Below are positions 18,603 through 27,037 of a stretch of DNA of 64,000 nt, one piece after another; position 1 is the first letter of the stretch; every line of letters begins with the position of its first letter. The DNA comes from Celeribacter naphthalenivorans (GTDB lineage: Bacteria > Pseudomonadota > Alphaproteobacteria > Rhodobacterales > Rhodobacteraceae). Below the pieces are notes generated by a model that worked only from the letters and a program-made list of their open reading frames with translations, was not told where the DNA came from and searched no databases. Made by a program: the position numbers and the translations under genes. The stretch covers positions 248,001 through 312,000 of the forward strand of contig NZ_JAIVLK010000002.1 of assembly GCF_020524585.1 (NCBI RefSeq), written 5' to 3'.

Positions 18603-19850
18603 ATGACTGACTTGAAACGCTCCTGGGTCGACAGCGCGAACAGCGCAGAGACACCTTTCCCGCTCAACAACCTGCCTTATGGCGTGTTCTCGACCGACGG
18701 CGGCGCGCCGCGCTGTGGCACGGCCATCGGCGAGATGATCCTCGATCTGGCGGCTCTCGAAGCGGCGGGGGTGCTGGCATTTGACGGCACACTTCAAACC
18801 GGGAGCTGGAATGCGTTCATGGCGCTTGGCAAACCCGAATGGGATCGTCTGCGCGCCGAGCTGACCGAGCTTTTGACCGAAGGTGCGGCGGCTGAGGCCG
18901 ACCTCAAAGCGCATCTCGTCGCGCAAAGCGATGCCACGCTGCACATGCCGTTCAGCGTCACGGAATACACCGATTTCTACGCCGGACGTCACCATGCGTT
19001 CAACGTTGGCACCATGTTCCGGGGCCCGGAAAACGCCCTGCCGCCGAACTGGCTGCACATCCCGATCGGTTACAACGGCCGCGCGTCCTCCGTGGTGCTT
19101 TCCGGCACGCCGGTCGTGCGTCCGAACGGTCAGCTCAAAGGGCCGAACGACGAGATGCCGCGCTTTGGTCCGTCGCAACGCTTTGATATCGAACTGGAAA
19201 TGGGCGCCATCGTCGGTACGCCCTCGAAGGGTCCGATCTCGATCTCTGAGGCCTATGACGCGATCTTTGGCTATGTCCTGTTGAACGACTGGTCGGCGCG
19301 CGACATTCAGGCTTGGGAATATCAGCCGCTCGGGCCGTTCCAAGCCAAGGCCACCGCGACCACGATCAGCCCGTGGATTGTCACCGCAGCCGCCCTTGAG
19401 CCGTTCCGCACCTCCGGGCCGGAGCGTGACGTGCCGCTGCTCGACTATCTCAAAGAACCCGCGCCGATGCTCTACGACATCGATCTCGAAGTGACGATGG
19501 CGCCCGAGGGCAAAGCGCCCACGGTGATCAGCCGCACGAATTACAACGAGATGTACTATTCCGCCGCGCAGCAGCTCACGCATCACACCACCTCGGGCTG
19601 TCCGATGCGGGTGGGCGATCTCTTGGGCTCCGGGACGATTTCCGGGCCTGAAAAGGCGAACCGTGGCTCTCTTTTGGAGCTGAGCTGGGGTGGCAAGGAG
19701 CCTCTCACGCTCGACACGGGCGAGACCCGCAGCTTCATCGAAGACGGCGACACGCTGACGCTCAAGGGCGCGGCGCATGGCGACGGATACCAAATCGGCT
19801 TTGGCGATTGCATCGGCACATTGATGCCGGCGCGCCCGACAACACACTGA
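18603..19850 (+). CDS. fahA: Fumarylacetoacetase
   Basis: This 415-residue hydrolase cleaves fumarylacetoacetate to fumarate and acetoacetate. The family's active-site segments are present: FSVTEYTDFYAGRHHAFNVG with the catalytic His and metal-binding Asp, LHIPIGYNGRASSVV, ELEMGAIVG, and VLLNDWSARDIQAWEYQPLG with further metal ligands. The length is typical of the full-length, two-domain eukaryotic-like FAH. It completes the homogentisate pathway after hmgA and maiA. The MBL gene follows after 18 bp with its own AGGAGG site. Confidence 0.96.
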   Translation: MTDLKRSWVDSANSAETPFPLNNLPYGVFSTDGGAPRCGTAIGEMILDLAALEAAGVLAFDGTLQTGSWNAFMALGKPEWDRLRAELTELLTEGAAAEADLKAHLVAQSDATLHMPFSVTEYTDFYAGRHHAFNVGTMFRGPENALPPNWLHIPIGYNGRASSVVLSGTPVVRPNGQLKGPNDEMPRFGPSQRFDIELEMGAIVGTPSKGPISISEAYDAIFGYVLLNDWSARDIQAWEYQPLGPFQAKATATTISPWIVTAAALEPFRTSGPERDVPLLDYLKEPAPMLYDIDLEVTMAPEGKAPTVISRTNYNEMYYSAAQQLTHHTTSGCPMRVGDLLGSGTISGPEKANRGSLLELSWGGKEPLTLDTGETRSFIEDGDTLTLKGAAHGDGYQIGFGDCIGTLMPARPTTH

Positions 19851-19868
19851 AAATCAGGAGGAAAACAC

Positions 19869-20819
19869 ATGGCGAAAGCATTCGCGAGCCAAGGTGACTT
19901 GGAAGAAAAAAAGGTGAGCTTCACCGAAGTGGGCGAGGGGCTTTACGCCTTTACGGCCGAGGGCGATCCGAACACCGGCGTCATCATTGGCGATGAGAGC
20001 GTGATGATCGTCGAGGCGCAGGCCACGCCGCGTCTGGCGCGCAAGGTGATCGAGTGCGTGCGCACCGTCACCGACAAGCCGATCAGCCACGTTGTGCTGA
20101 CCCACTACCACGCGGTCCGCGTGCTGGGCGCCAGTGCTTACGGCGCGCGCGAGATCATCATGTCGGAGAAAGCCGCCGGGATGGTCGAAGAGCGTGGTCA
20201 GGAAGATTGGGACAGCGAATTCGGGCGTTTCCCGCGCCTGTTCCAAGGCCATGAGGAAATCCCCGGTCTGACGCGTCCGACCACGACGTTCCGTGACAAG
20301 ATGACCGTCTACCTCGGCAAGCGTCGGGTCGACATCATGACGCTGGGCCGTGCGCATACCGCAGGCGATGCGGTGATCTGGGTGCCGGATCAAGAGGTTA
20401 TGTTCACCGGTGACATCGTCGAATACCACTCCGCCTGCTACTGTGGCGACGGGCATTTCGGCGATTGGGGTGGCACGCTCGATGCCATCGCGGCCTATAA
20501 GCCGAAGTCCATCGCGCCGGGCCGTGGTGATGCGCTCGTGGGCGAAGAGATGGTCGGCAAAGCCATCGCCGCGACCCGCGATTTCGTCGACAGCACCTAT
20601 GCGCCAGTGGCGCGGATCGTGGCCCGTGGCGGCTCTCTGAAAGAGGCTTGGGACGCTGTGCGCGCCTCTTGTGACGAGAAGTTCGGCGACTATGCGATCT
20701 ATGAGCACTGCCTGCCGTTCAACGTCGCGCGCGCCTATGACGAGGCCCGTGGCATCGACACGCCGCGCGTCTGGACCGCTGAGCGCGACCGCGAGATGTG
20801 GGAAGATCTTCAGAACTGA
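19869..20819 (+). CDS. MBL-fold metallohydrolase with a divergent metal motif
   Basis: This 316-residue protein has the metallo-beta-lactamase fold order. The usual HxHxDH motif reads THYHAVRVLGA here: the first two His remain, but the Asp and His of the second metal site are Val and Arg. A third ligand is likely in GRAHTAGDAVIW, and the bridging Asp in MFTGDIVEYH. This predicts a mononuclear metal centre or a changed chemistry. It is last in the hmg operon, 18 bp after fahA behind an AGGAGG site, and a terminator follows at 20856. Its role in homogentisate breakdown is unknown; detoxifying a glutathione or lactone by-product is one possibility. Confidence 0.82.
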   Translation: MAKAFASQGDLEEKKVSFTEVGEGLYAFTAEGDPNTGVIIGDESVMIVEAQATPRLARKVIECVRTVTDKPISHVVLTHYHAVRVLGASAYGAREIIMSEKAAGMVEERGQEDWDSEFGRFPRLFQGHEEIPGLTRPTTTFRDKMTVYLGKRRVDIMTLGRAHTAGDAVIWVPDQEVMFTGDIVEYHSACYCGDGHFGDWGGTLDAIAAYKPKSIAPGRGDALVGEEMVGKAIAATRDFVDSTYAPVARIVARGGSLKEAWDAVRASCDEKFGDYAIYEHCLPFNVARAYDEARGIDTPRVWTAERDREMWEDLQN

Positions 20820-20855
20820 TCGCGAGGGGCTACGTGCCCTTCATGGTTTCTCTTG

Positions 20856-20881
20856 GGTGTCCCTCATGGGGGCGCCTTTTT
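20856..20881 (+). terminator. Rho-independent terminator of the hmg operon
   Basis: GGTGTCCC and GGGGCGCC pair (two G-U pairs) with a short loop and are followed directly by TTTTT, 37 bp after the MBL stop. This makes the following VOC gene a separate transcription unit. Confidence 0.7.
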
Positions 20882-20914
20882 ATTTGATAAATGCGAATGG
20901 ATTTTTCATTGAAC

Positions 20915-20928
20915 TTGATCTGGATCAA
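20915..20928 (+). promoter_or_regulatory. FNR/FixK-type box upstream of the VOC gene
   Basis: TTGATCTGGATCAA matches the TTGAT-N4-ATCAA consensus of FNR-family regulators exactly, with 59 bp between its end and the VOC start. In Rhodobacterales such boxes are read by FnrL or related proteins under low oxygen. Whether it activates or represses depends on the transcription start, which I cannot place. Confidence 0.6.
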
Positions 20929-20955
20929 ATGGCGTTGGCGGCGAGTTCTGTAATT

Positions 20956-20973
20956 TGGTTGCAAATGCAACCA
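20956..20973. promoter_or_regulatory. Operator candidate upstream of the VOC gene
   Basis: TGGTTGCAAATGCAACCA is an 8-bp perfect inverted repeat with a 2-nt centre, 14 bp before the VOC start. It aligns base for base with the hmgA site at 16532-16549 in GTTGC-N3-TGCAAC. It overlaps the zone where RNA polymerase or ribosome loading would occur, as expected for a repressor site. Confidence 0.68.
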
Positions 20974-20987
20974 GTGGAGATCACGCT

Positions 20988-21542
20988 ATGGACCACACCA
21001 TGAAAGTCGAACGCATTCACCACGTCGCCTACCGATGTAAAGACGCCAAGGAGACGGTCGAATTTTACACCAAAATGCTCAACATGGATTTCATCCTCGC
21101 CATCGCCGAGGATCAGGTGCCGTCCACCCATGAGCCGGACCCCTATATGCACCTCTTCCTCGATGCGGGCGACGGCAATATCCTCGCGTTCTTCGAGTTG
21201 CCGACCAAGCCCGAAATGGGCCGCGACGAGAACACGCCGATCTGGGTTCAGCACATCGCGTTCCAAGTGAAAGACCGCGACACGCTGGTGGAATTCAAAG
21301 AGCACCTCGAAGCCAATGGGGTCGAGGTTCTAGGCGTCACGGATCACACGATTTTTGACTCGATCTACTTCTTTGACCCCAACGGCCACCGCGTCGAACT
21401 GGCCGCGCCGAGTCCGGCGCAGGATAAGAACCTCGAACGCCTCGATGCGGTGAAATGGGATATGCTTGAAGAATGGAGCAAGACCAAACGGGCGCCGAAA
21501 CACGCCGATTGGCTGCATGCCAAGGAATTCGAAACCAACTGA
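20988..21542 (+). CDS. VOC-family (glyoxalase/dioxygenase superfamily) protein
   Basis: This 184-residue single-module vicinal oxygen chelate protein has metal-ligand candidates His in VERIHHVAYRCKD, His in VQHIAFQVKDRD and Glu in DPNGHRVELAAPS. I start at MDHTMKVERIHH (20988) behind GTGGAGATCAC; an upstream in-frame TTG would lie inside the operator. It stands alone between two terminators and has both an hmg-type operator and an FNR-type box upstream. That promoter links it to homogentisate metabolism. It may be an extradiol-type dioxygenase or an isomerase for a pathway intermediate, but the reaction cannot be assigned. Confidence 0.85.
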   Translation: MDHTMKVERIHHVAYRCKDAKETVEFYTKMLNMDFILAIAEDQVPSTHEPDPYMHLFLDAGDGNILAFFELPTKPEMGRDENTPIWVQHIAFQVKDRDTLVEFKEHLEANGVEVLGVTDHTIFDSIYFFDPNGHRVELAAPSPAQDKNLERLDAVKWDMLEEWSKTKRAPKHADWLHAKEFETN

Positions 21543-21563
21543 GGTTGGCTGAGAGACTTGAGA

Positions 21564-21591
21564 CAGGCGCGGGGGACTGCGCCTGTTTTTT
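21564..21591 (+). terminator. Rho-independent terminator of the VOC gene
   Basis: CAGGCGC and GCGCCTG form a 7-bp stem followed directly by TTTTTT, 21 bp after the stop. Confidence 0.85.
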
Positions 21592-21635
21592 GTGCCTGAT
21601 TTCTTGTGCTCAATGAGAAGGGCGAGCAGACATGA

Positions 21636-21665
21636 AAAAGCCCCGCCGAAATCGACGGGGCTTTT
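21636..21665 (-). terminator. Terminator of the SDR/FAD operon (possibly bidirectional)
   Basis: AAAAGCCCCG and CGGGGCTTTT pair perfectly over 10 bp with a 10-nt loop. The A/T ends give a T-run on both strands. It lies 16 bp beyond the stop of the minus-strand flavoprotein gene. Confidence 0.85.
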
Positions 21666-21681
21666 CAGGGAGGTAAGGCGT

Positions 21682-23391
21682 TTAGCTGTTGGCGCCTGCC
21701 ATGTGGCGTGCGGCGATATAGCCAAAGGTCAGAGCCGGGCCGAGGGTGATCCCGCCGCCCGGGTAGTTGCCGCCCATGATGGAGGCGGCGTCGTTGCCCG
21801 CAGCGTAAAGCCCACCGATCGGGGTGCCGTCCTCATTGAGGACCTGGCTGTACTCGTTGGTCTTCATGCCCGCAAAGGTGCCGAGATCGCCCACATAGAG
21901 CCGCACCGCGTAGAACGGGCCTTTCTTGACCGGCGCGACACAGGGGTTCGGCTTGTGATCCGGATCGCCCAGCGAACGGTTGTAGGCGGTCGAGCCCTTG
22001 CCAAACTCCGGGTCCTCGCCTTTGACGGCGTGTGTGTTGAACTCGGCAACCGTACGTTCCATCTGTGCGGGGTCTGCGCCGATCTGTTCGGCGAGATCGC
22101 GGATGGTTTTGCCTTGGATCAGATAGCCCTGTTTGATCAGAGACTTATAAGGTACAGGCGCCGGTTTCGCGAAGCCGAGGCCATATTTGCGGAAGGTGCG
22201 GTGATCCGCCACGAACCATGCGGCCAGCTCGGCCTCGGGGCCACCTTCTTCCTGACAGCGTTTGACCATGGCCTGACAGAAATCGTGGTAACTCTGCGCC
22301 TCGTTCACGAACCGTTTGCCGGAGCGCGTCACGGCGATCACGCCGGGTTTCGAGCGGTCCACAAAATGCGGGAAGGTGCCCAAAAGGCCGTTGCCCATCG
22401 GCGGGCGCGAGATCGGCACCCAAGCGGCGGAGTTCGGCAGATCGGTCTTGATCGATGCGCCCGCGCTTTCCGCCAGACGCAGCCCGTCGCCGGTGTTGCC
22501 CGGAGGGGCAGGCGAGACGTGTTCGTGGCCCGAGGGCGCATGCGGCATGAGTTCTTTGCGGCGCACGGCGTCCTGCGGGAAACCGCCTGCGGCCAGCACA
22601 ACACCTTTGCGGGCGATGATTTCTACCGGACCGTCGGGGCGGTTGACGATGGCGCCCTTGATGCTGCCGTCCTCGTTGCGGATCAGCGATTTCACCGGCG
22701 AGGAGGTCCAGATCGGCACATCCTTGTCGAAACAGGATTTCGCCAGACGTGCGATCAGGGCGTTGCCGTTCATCAGACGCATAGAGCGGCCGTGGAAAGA
22801 GACGTCCCGGGCGAATTTTGCCACCAGACCGGTGACGAACAGGGCCGAGATCGGCGAGCGCGTCACGTTGAAGAAATGCAGCAATTCCTTGCCCGAGCCG
22901 ATCATCATGCCAAGCACGGTGATCTCACGAAGCGGCGGGCGCAAGCGTTTGATTTCCTTGCCTAGATCGCGCCCATCAAAAGGCCGGGCGACGATCGAAC
23001 GGCCGCCGTCGAGGCCGCCGGGCGCGGTCGGGTGATAGTCCGAGAACGTCGGCCCGAGATCGAATTGCAGCGAGGTCTTGCTTTCAAAGAAATCGACTGC
23101 TTTGGGACCGGCTTCGAGAAAGGCTTCGACCTTGGCGGAATCGTAGTGATCGCCGGTCTCATGTTTGAGATAGGTGCGGGCCTTTTCGACGCTGTCCTGA
23201 ACGCCCGCGCGTTTGCCCGGCGCGTTGTTGGGGATCCAGCTCCAGCCGCCTGAGCGCGCCGTGGTGCCGCCAAAGACCGGTTCCTTTTCGGCGACGATCA
23301 CCTTGAGGCCGCGGTGCGCCGCAGAGACGGCGGTGGACAGTCCGCCGGCACCGGAGCCGACAACCAGGACATCTACTTCTTGATGTTTCAT
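21682..23391 (-). CDS. FAD-dependent oxidoreductase of the fumarate reductase/3-ketosteroid dehydrogenase-like family
   Basis: This 569-residue flavoprotein begins with the dinucleotide motif VLVVGSGAGGLSTAVSAA, followed by the GG-T-A-R-SGG region (GGTTARSGGWSWIP) typical of the FAD_binding_2 family. The C-terminal FAD clamp is GGLYAAGNDAASIMGGNYPG with GGGITLGPALTFGYIAA, which is very KstD-like. Relatives insert or remove C=C bonds next to a ketone. It lies 11 bp after the SDR gene in one operon, and an SDR supplying a keto group would suit such chemistry. No other steroid-degradation genes are visible, so a steroid substrate is not claimed. Confidence 0.85.
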   Translation of the reverse strand: MKHQEVDVLVVGSGAGGLSTAVSAAHRGLKVIVAEKEPVFGGTTARSGGWSWIPNNAPGKRAGVQDSVEKARTYLKHETGDHYDSAKVEAFLEAGPKAVDFFESKTSLQFDLGPTFSDYHPTAPGGLDGGRSIVARPFDGRDLGKEIKRLRPPLREITVLGMMIGSGKELLHFFNVTRSPISALFVTGLVAKFARDVSFHGRSMRLMNGNALIARLAKSCFDKDVPIWTSSPVKSLIRNEDGSIKGAIVNRPDGPVEIIARKGVVLAAGGFPQDAVRRKELMPHAPSGHEHVSPAPPGNTGDGLRLAESAGASIKTDLPNSAAWVPISRPPMGNGLLGTFPHFVDRSKPGVIAVTRSGKRFVNEAQSYHDFCQAMVKRCQEEGGPEAELAAWFVADHRTFRKYGLGFAKPAPVPYKSLIKQGYLIQGKTIRDLAEQIGADPAQMERTVAEFNTHAVKGEDPEFGKGSTAYNRSLGDPDHKPNPCVAPVKKGPFYAVRLYVGDLGTFAGMKTNEYSQVLNEDGTPIGGLYAAGNDAASIMGGNYPGGGITLGPALTFGYIAARHMAGANS

Positions 23392-23402
23392 GAAATCCTC
23401 CG

Positions 23403-24158
23403 TTAGGCGGCGAGATAGCCGCCATCGACCGGCAGAAGTGCGCCGGTGACGTAGCTGGATGCGTCGGAGGCGAGAAACAGCACCGGTCCGACGAGTTCTT
23501 CGGGTTTGCCCGGACGTTTCAGCGGCGTATGCGCCATGAAGCGGCCGATGGCTTCGGGGTTGTCGCGGGTGGCGACGGTCATCGGGGTCTCGATGACACC
23601 GGGGGCGAGTGCATTCACGCGCACGCCGAATTCCGCGAGATCATGCGCCAAAGCGCGGGTCATCTGAAGCACGGCGCCTTTCGAGGCGGCATAGGCCACG
23701 AGACCGGGGTTGGCGGCGACCGACATGATCGAGCCGAGGTTGACGATGCGGCCCTTGCTCTCGATGAGCTGGGTGCGGAAGGCTTGCACCATGTTGATCT
23801 GGCCGGTGGCGTTGACGTTCATCACGGCGTCCCAATCGGCTTCGAAGGTCTCGCTGTCGGGCAGGGTGCGGCGGATGATGCCAGCGTTGTTGATCAGGAT
23901 CGACACTGGCGCGTCAAAGGCGGCGCGCGCGGTTTCGGCGGCGGCCTGACAGCTGGCGCGGTCGGTGATGTCGAGCGCGATGCCCAAGGCCTCGCCGCCC
24001 GCGTCGATGATCTCCTGGGCCACTTTGGCGACGGCCTCTTGTTGAATGTCGCATGCGATAACTTTGGCGCCTTGGGCCGCGAGCCCAAGAGCAATGGCGC
24101 GTCCATTGCCCTGCGCCGCGCCGGTGACGACGGCGACCGCTCCTGTGATTCCCTCCAT
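23403..24158 (-). CDS. Short-chain dehydrogenase/reductase
   Basis: This 251-residue classical SDR has the cofactor motif TGAAQGNGRAIALGL, acidic selector CDIQ (NAD preference likely), structural NNAG, catalytic Ser in NLGSIMSV and YAASK (Tyr/Lys). The C-terminal SSYVTGALLPVDGGYLAA is typical of FabG-like enzymes. It is the first gene of the minus-strand pair with the FAD oxidoreductase and is divergent from the fused ABC transporter across a 401-bp AT-rich gap. A hydroxyl/ketone interconversion on the imported compound is inferred. Confidence 0.9.
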   Translation of the reverse strand: MEGITGAVAVVTGAAQGNGRAIALGLAAQGAKVIACDIQQEAVAKVAQEIIDAGGEALGIALDITDRASCQAAAETARAAFDAPVSILINNAGIIRRTLPDSETFEADWDAVMNVNATGQINMVQAFRTQLIESKGRIVNLGSIMSVAANPGLVAYAASKGAVLQMTRALAHDLAEFGVRVNALAPGVIETPMTVATRDNPEAIGRFMAHTPLKRPGKPEELVGPVLFLASDASSYVTGALLPVDGGYLAA

Positions 24159-24559
24159 GATCCCTCCCTAAAGGTTGTCCAAACCCGCTCTGCTCCTCGC
24201 AGAATCTAATGTTTGGTAATAGCGAATAAGTTTGATTTAAACAAATGATCATGGAATGCCAAGGAAAAACTCTCCTTGCTGCTATCGCAGGGTTTTGGCG
24301 AAAGCTATTTCGGTAAAATTAAGGTTTTGATTTTCAATGATAATTTGCTGTTCTTGGCGAAAATCCTACTCTGTAACTTATATTATATTGACAAATGTAT
24401 TCACGATAGGAGAATTTCAGTTGAGGAGAATTGGGTGGCCACGCAGCGCGTGGACCGCCTTCGGAAGGAGAAGACGCACCGGACGCCAGGAGGCCCTCTC
24501 GCAACTGCGGGCAGGGCGCGCGGCAGGCATCCGGGCGTCACGTACAGGGGAGGAATTTT
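24159..24559. promoter_or_regulatory. Divergent promoter region, SDR operon / fused ABC transporter
   Basis: No gene is supported in this 401-bp gap. It is clearly more AT-rich than its surroundings from about 24190 to 24420. A TTGACA hexamer at about 24389-24394 is a good -35 candidate for the plus-strand ABC operon, although a matching -10 is not obvious. The section 24425-24545 is GC-rich and forms a long leader before the GGGGAGGAATTTT ribosome-binding site at about 24547. I find no clear shared operator with the IclR region. Confidence 0.5.
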
Positions 24560-27037
24560 ATGCAAAGCGATAAGCTTTTGTTGGAGATGCAGGGCGTGTC
24601 CAAGCATTTCCCGGGCGTCCGCGCACTGCACCAGATCACGTTCGACGTGCGGGCAGGCGAGGTGCACGGGCTGGTCGGGGAAAACGGGGCGGGCAAATCC
24701 ACATTGATGGGGGTCGCCTCCGGCGCATTGCAGGCGACCGAAGGCACGGTGCGTATCGACGGCACCGAAGTCTCGGCGGACCCGGATCTGGCGCGTGAGC
24801 TGGGTTTGGCGATTGTGCGTCAGGAACCCGCCTTGATGCCGGATTTGTCGGTGGCGGAGAACCTCTATCTCGGTCTGCCGCATGGGCGCCGACCTTCTTT
24901 GTCAGGGCTCAACGATTGGGCGCGCAAGTTGCTTTTGCATTGGAGCGACGACGTGTCCATCGACCCGCGTGATCACATCACGACGCTCAACCCGGAACAG
25001 CGCTTCATCGTCGAAATCGTCAAGGCGCTGGAATGCGAACCCAAGGTTCTCGTTCTCGACGAGCCGACCGAACACCTCGCCACCGAGGACGTCAAACGGC
25101 TCTTTGACCGCGTGCGCAAGGTCACGGCACGGGGTGCGGCGGTTGTCTATATTTCCCACCGCATCCGCGAAGTGCAGGCCATCGCCGACCGTCTGACGGT
25201 GCTGCGCGACGGCGAGGGGCAGGGGACGTACCCGGCCCGCGAATTGAACGAAGATCAGATTGTGTCGCTCATTGTCGGCGGCGATCTCGACCGGACCTTC
25301 CCGGACAAAGCCGCGCCCGGCCATCACGAAACGGTTCTGGCGACGCAGGATTTCTCCGGGCCGGGCTTCTCCAACGTCTCGCTTCAGGTGCGTGCGGGGG
25401 AAATCCTTGGCCTTGCGGGGATCGACGCCAACGGGCAACGCGAATTCATGCGCGCTTTGGCAGGCATCCATCGCGGCCACGGCCATCTGACGCTGAGCGG
25501 CAAGGACATCCAAATCCGCTCGAGCCAGGGCGCCAAGGCGCTTGGCATCAGCTACCTGCCGGGGGATCGCCACCGCGAGGGGATTTTCCCCGAACTGTCG
25601 ATCCGCGAAAACTTTTCGATCCGCAGCGCCCATGAGGACACCCGCCTGGGCCTCGTCAGCGGTCGCGTCGAACAAGGCCGGACCCGCGAGGCAATCAAGC
25701 AATTCGCGGTGAAAACGCCCAGCGGTGAAACCCCGATCCAGTCGCTGTCGGGCGGCAACCAGCAAAAGGTCGTGCTCTCCAGCGTCTTGGCGATGAAGCC
25801 GAAGGTGCTTTTGGTCGATGAACCGACCCAAGGCGTCGACGTCGGCGCGCGGGCGGAAATTTACCGCGTGATCCGCGAGGCGGCGCGCGCCGGTGTCGCC
25901 GTGATCCTCGTGTCCTCGGACCAACAGGAGGTCGCGGGGCTGTCGGATCATGTGGCGATTTTCTCGCGCGGTCGCGTGGTGGACATGCTGACAGGCGATC
26001 GTGTCACGGAAGACAACATCACCTCCGCCGTGCTCAAATCCACCGAGCAGCGGGACAAACATCACAAATCTCTCGGCGCTTTCTGGAAATGGGCGGCGGG
26101 CAACAGCGCGCCGCTCATCATGGTGGGCCTTGCGATTGTGCTTTTGGGCGCGGTGGCGGGCGCGTGGAACCCGTTCTACCTCTCGCCACGCAGTCTTTCG
26201 AATATGATGACGCTGGCCGCAACTCTGGCGATTGTCGCCTATGGTCAGCAATTCCTGATGCTCGTCAGTGGCATCGACCTCTCGGTCGGGCCAACGATGG
26301 GATTGGTGCAGGTGGTCGCCTCCTTCTTCCTGCTCACGGGCGCCAGTGGCGGGGATCAGGCCATCGGGTGGATGCTTGTGCTGGTCGTGGCCGCCGTGGT
26401 CGGTTTCGTGAACTGGGTGCTGGTCGAGGGGCTGCGGTTGCACCCGATGGTGGCGACGCTCGCGACCTTCATGTCGGTGCAGGCGGTGTCCTTGTTCCTG
26501 CGGCCGGTGCCGGGCGGGATGCTGGACGGCAATCTGATGGCCGCGCTCAACACCAAGGTGGGCATCGTGCCGGTGACCTTCATCGCCGCTGTCGTCTTGG
26601 CGCTGGTCATGGAGTTCTTCCTCTTCCGCCGCAGCCTCGGCGTCTCGATGCGGGGCCTGGGCTCGCGTCAGGAAGCCGCGCGCACCGCCGGTATTCGTCC
26701 GGTGATGGTGCGTCTCATCGCCTATGTCGGCTGTTCGGTCTTTGCCGGTTTTGCGGCGATCACCATGTTCGCTCAGGTCGGCATCGGCGATCCGCGCGCA
26801 GGCATCAGCTACACGCTGGGCTCCATCGCAGCGGTCGTGATCGGCGGCGCAAGCCTCTTTGGCGGACGTGGCTCCTTCATCGGGTCGCTCTTGGGCGCGA
26901 TCTTCATCACCCAGGTGAACTCGGTCACCGTCTTCCTGCGCCTCAGCCAGGAATGGCAGCAATACCTCCTCGGGTTCCTCATCCTCGCCTCCGTGGCGCT
27001 CTACTCGAAGAGCCGTGAGAAAGTGGTGCAGGCATGA
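24560..27037 (+). CDS. Fused ABC transporter: RbsA-type double ATPase joined to an RbsC-type permease
   Basis: This 825-residue protein has three parts. ATPase domain 1 (about residues 5-240) has an intact Walker A GENGAGKST and Walker B VLVLDEPTEHL, but its signature reads LNPEQRFIVEIVKAL instead of an LSxGQ form. ATPase domain 2 (about 255-500) has a degenerate Walker A (GLAGIDANGQREFM), an intact LSGGNQQKV signature and Walker B VLLVDEPTQGVDVGA. A permease of about 300 residues (about 525-820) follows, with GIDLSVGPTMGLVQV and SIAAVVIGGASLFGGRGSF. ATPase and permease are normally separate polypeptides. The ATG at 24560 is chosen because of the AGGAATTTT site; the upstream in-frame extension is Arg/Gly-rich noise. 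The next permease gene overlaps by 4 bp. Confidence 0.92.
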   Translation: MQSDKLLLEMQGVSKHFPGVRALHQITFDVRAGEVHGLVGENGAGKSTLMGVASGALQATEGTVRIDGTEVSADPDLARELGLAIVRQEPALMPDLSVAENLYLGLPHGRRPSLSGLNDWARKLLLHWSDDVSIDPRDHITTLNPEQRFIVEIVKALECEPKVLVLDEPTEHLATEDVKRLFDRVRKVTARGAAVVYISHRIREVQAIADRLTVLRDGEGQGTYPARELNEDQIVSLIVGGDLDRTFPDKAAPGHHETVLATQDFSGPGFSNVSLQVRAGEILGLAGIDANGQREFMRALAGIHRGHGHLTLSGKDIQIRSSQGAKALGISYLPGDRHREGIFPELSIRENFSIRSAHEDTRLGLVSGRVEQGRTREAIKQFAVKTPSGETPIQSLSGGNQQKVVLSSVLAMKPKVLLVDEPTQGVDVGARAEIYRVIREAARAGVAVILVSSDQQEVAGLSDHVAIFSRGRVVDMLTGDRVTEDNITSAVLKSTEQRDKHHKSLGAFWKWAAGNSAPLIMVGLAIVLLGAVAGAWNPFYLSPRSLSNMMTLAATLAIVAYGQQFLMLVSGIDLSVGPTMGLVQVVASFFLLTGASGGDQAIGWMLVLVVAAVVGFVNWVLVEGLRLHPMVATLATFMSVQAVSLFLRPVPGGMLDGNLMAALNTKVGIVPVTFIAAVVLALVMEFFLFRRSLGVSMRGLGSRQEAARTAGIRPVMVRLIAYVGCSVFAGFAAITMFAQVGIGDPRAGISYTLGSIAAVVIGGASLFGGRGSFIGSLLGAIFITQVNSVTVFLRLSQEWQQYLLGFLILASVALYSKSREKVVQA

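Noticed and set aside
21682-24158. Steroid degradation based on the KstD-like flavoprotein
   Set aside because: No other steroid ring-degradation gene (hsaA-D, kshAB, side-chain genes) is visible; the family is broad, so only a general C=C oxidoreductase is claimed.
24902-26962. 686-codon minus-strand frame opposite the fused ABC gene
   Set aside because: Its His/Arg/Asp-rich translation is the mirror of the ATPase-permease gene and has no ribosome-binding site or domain.
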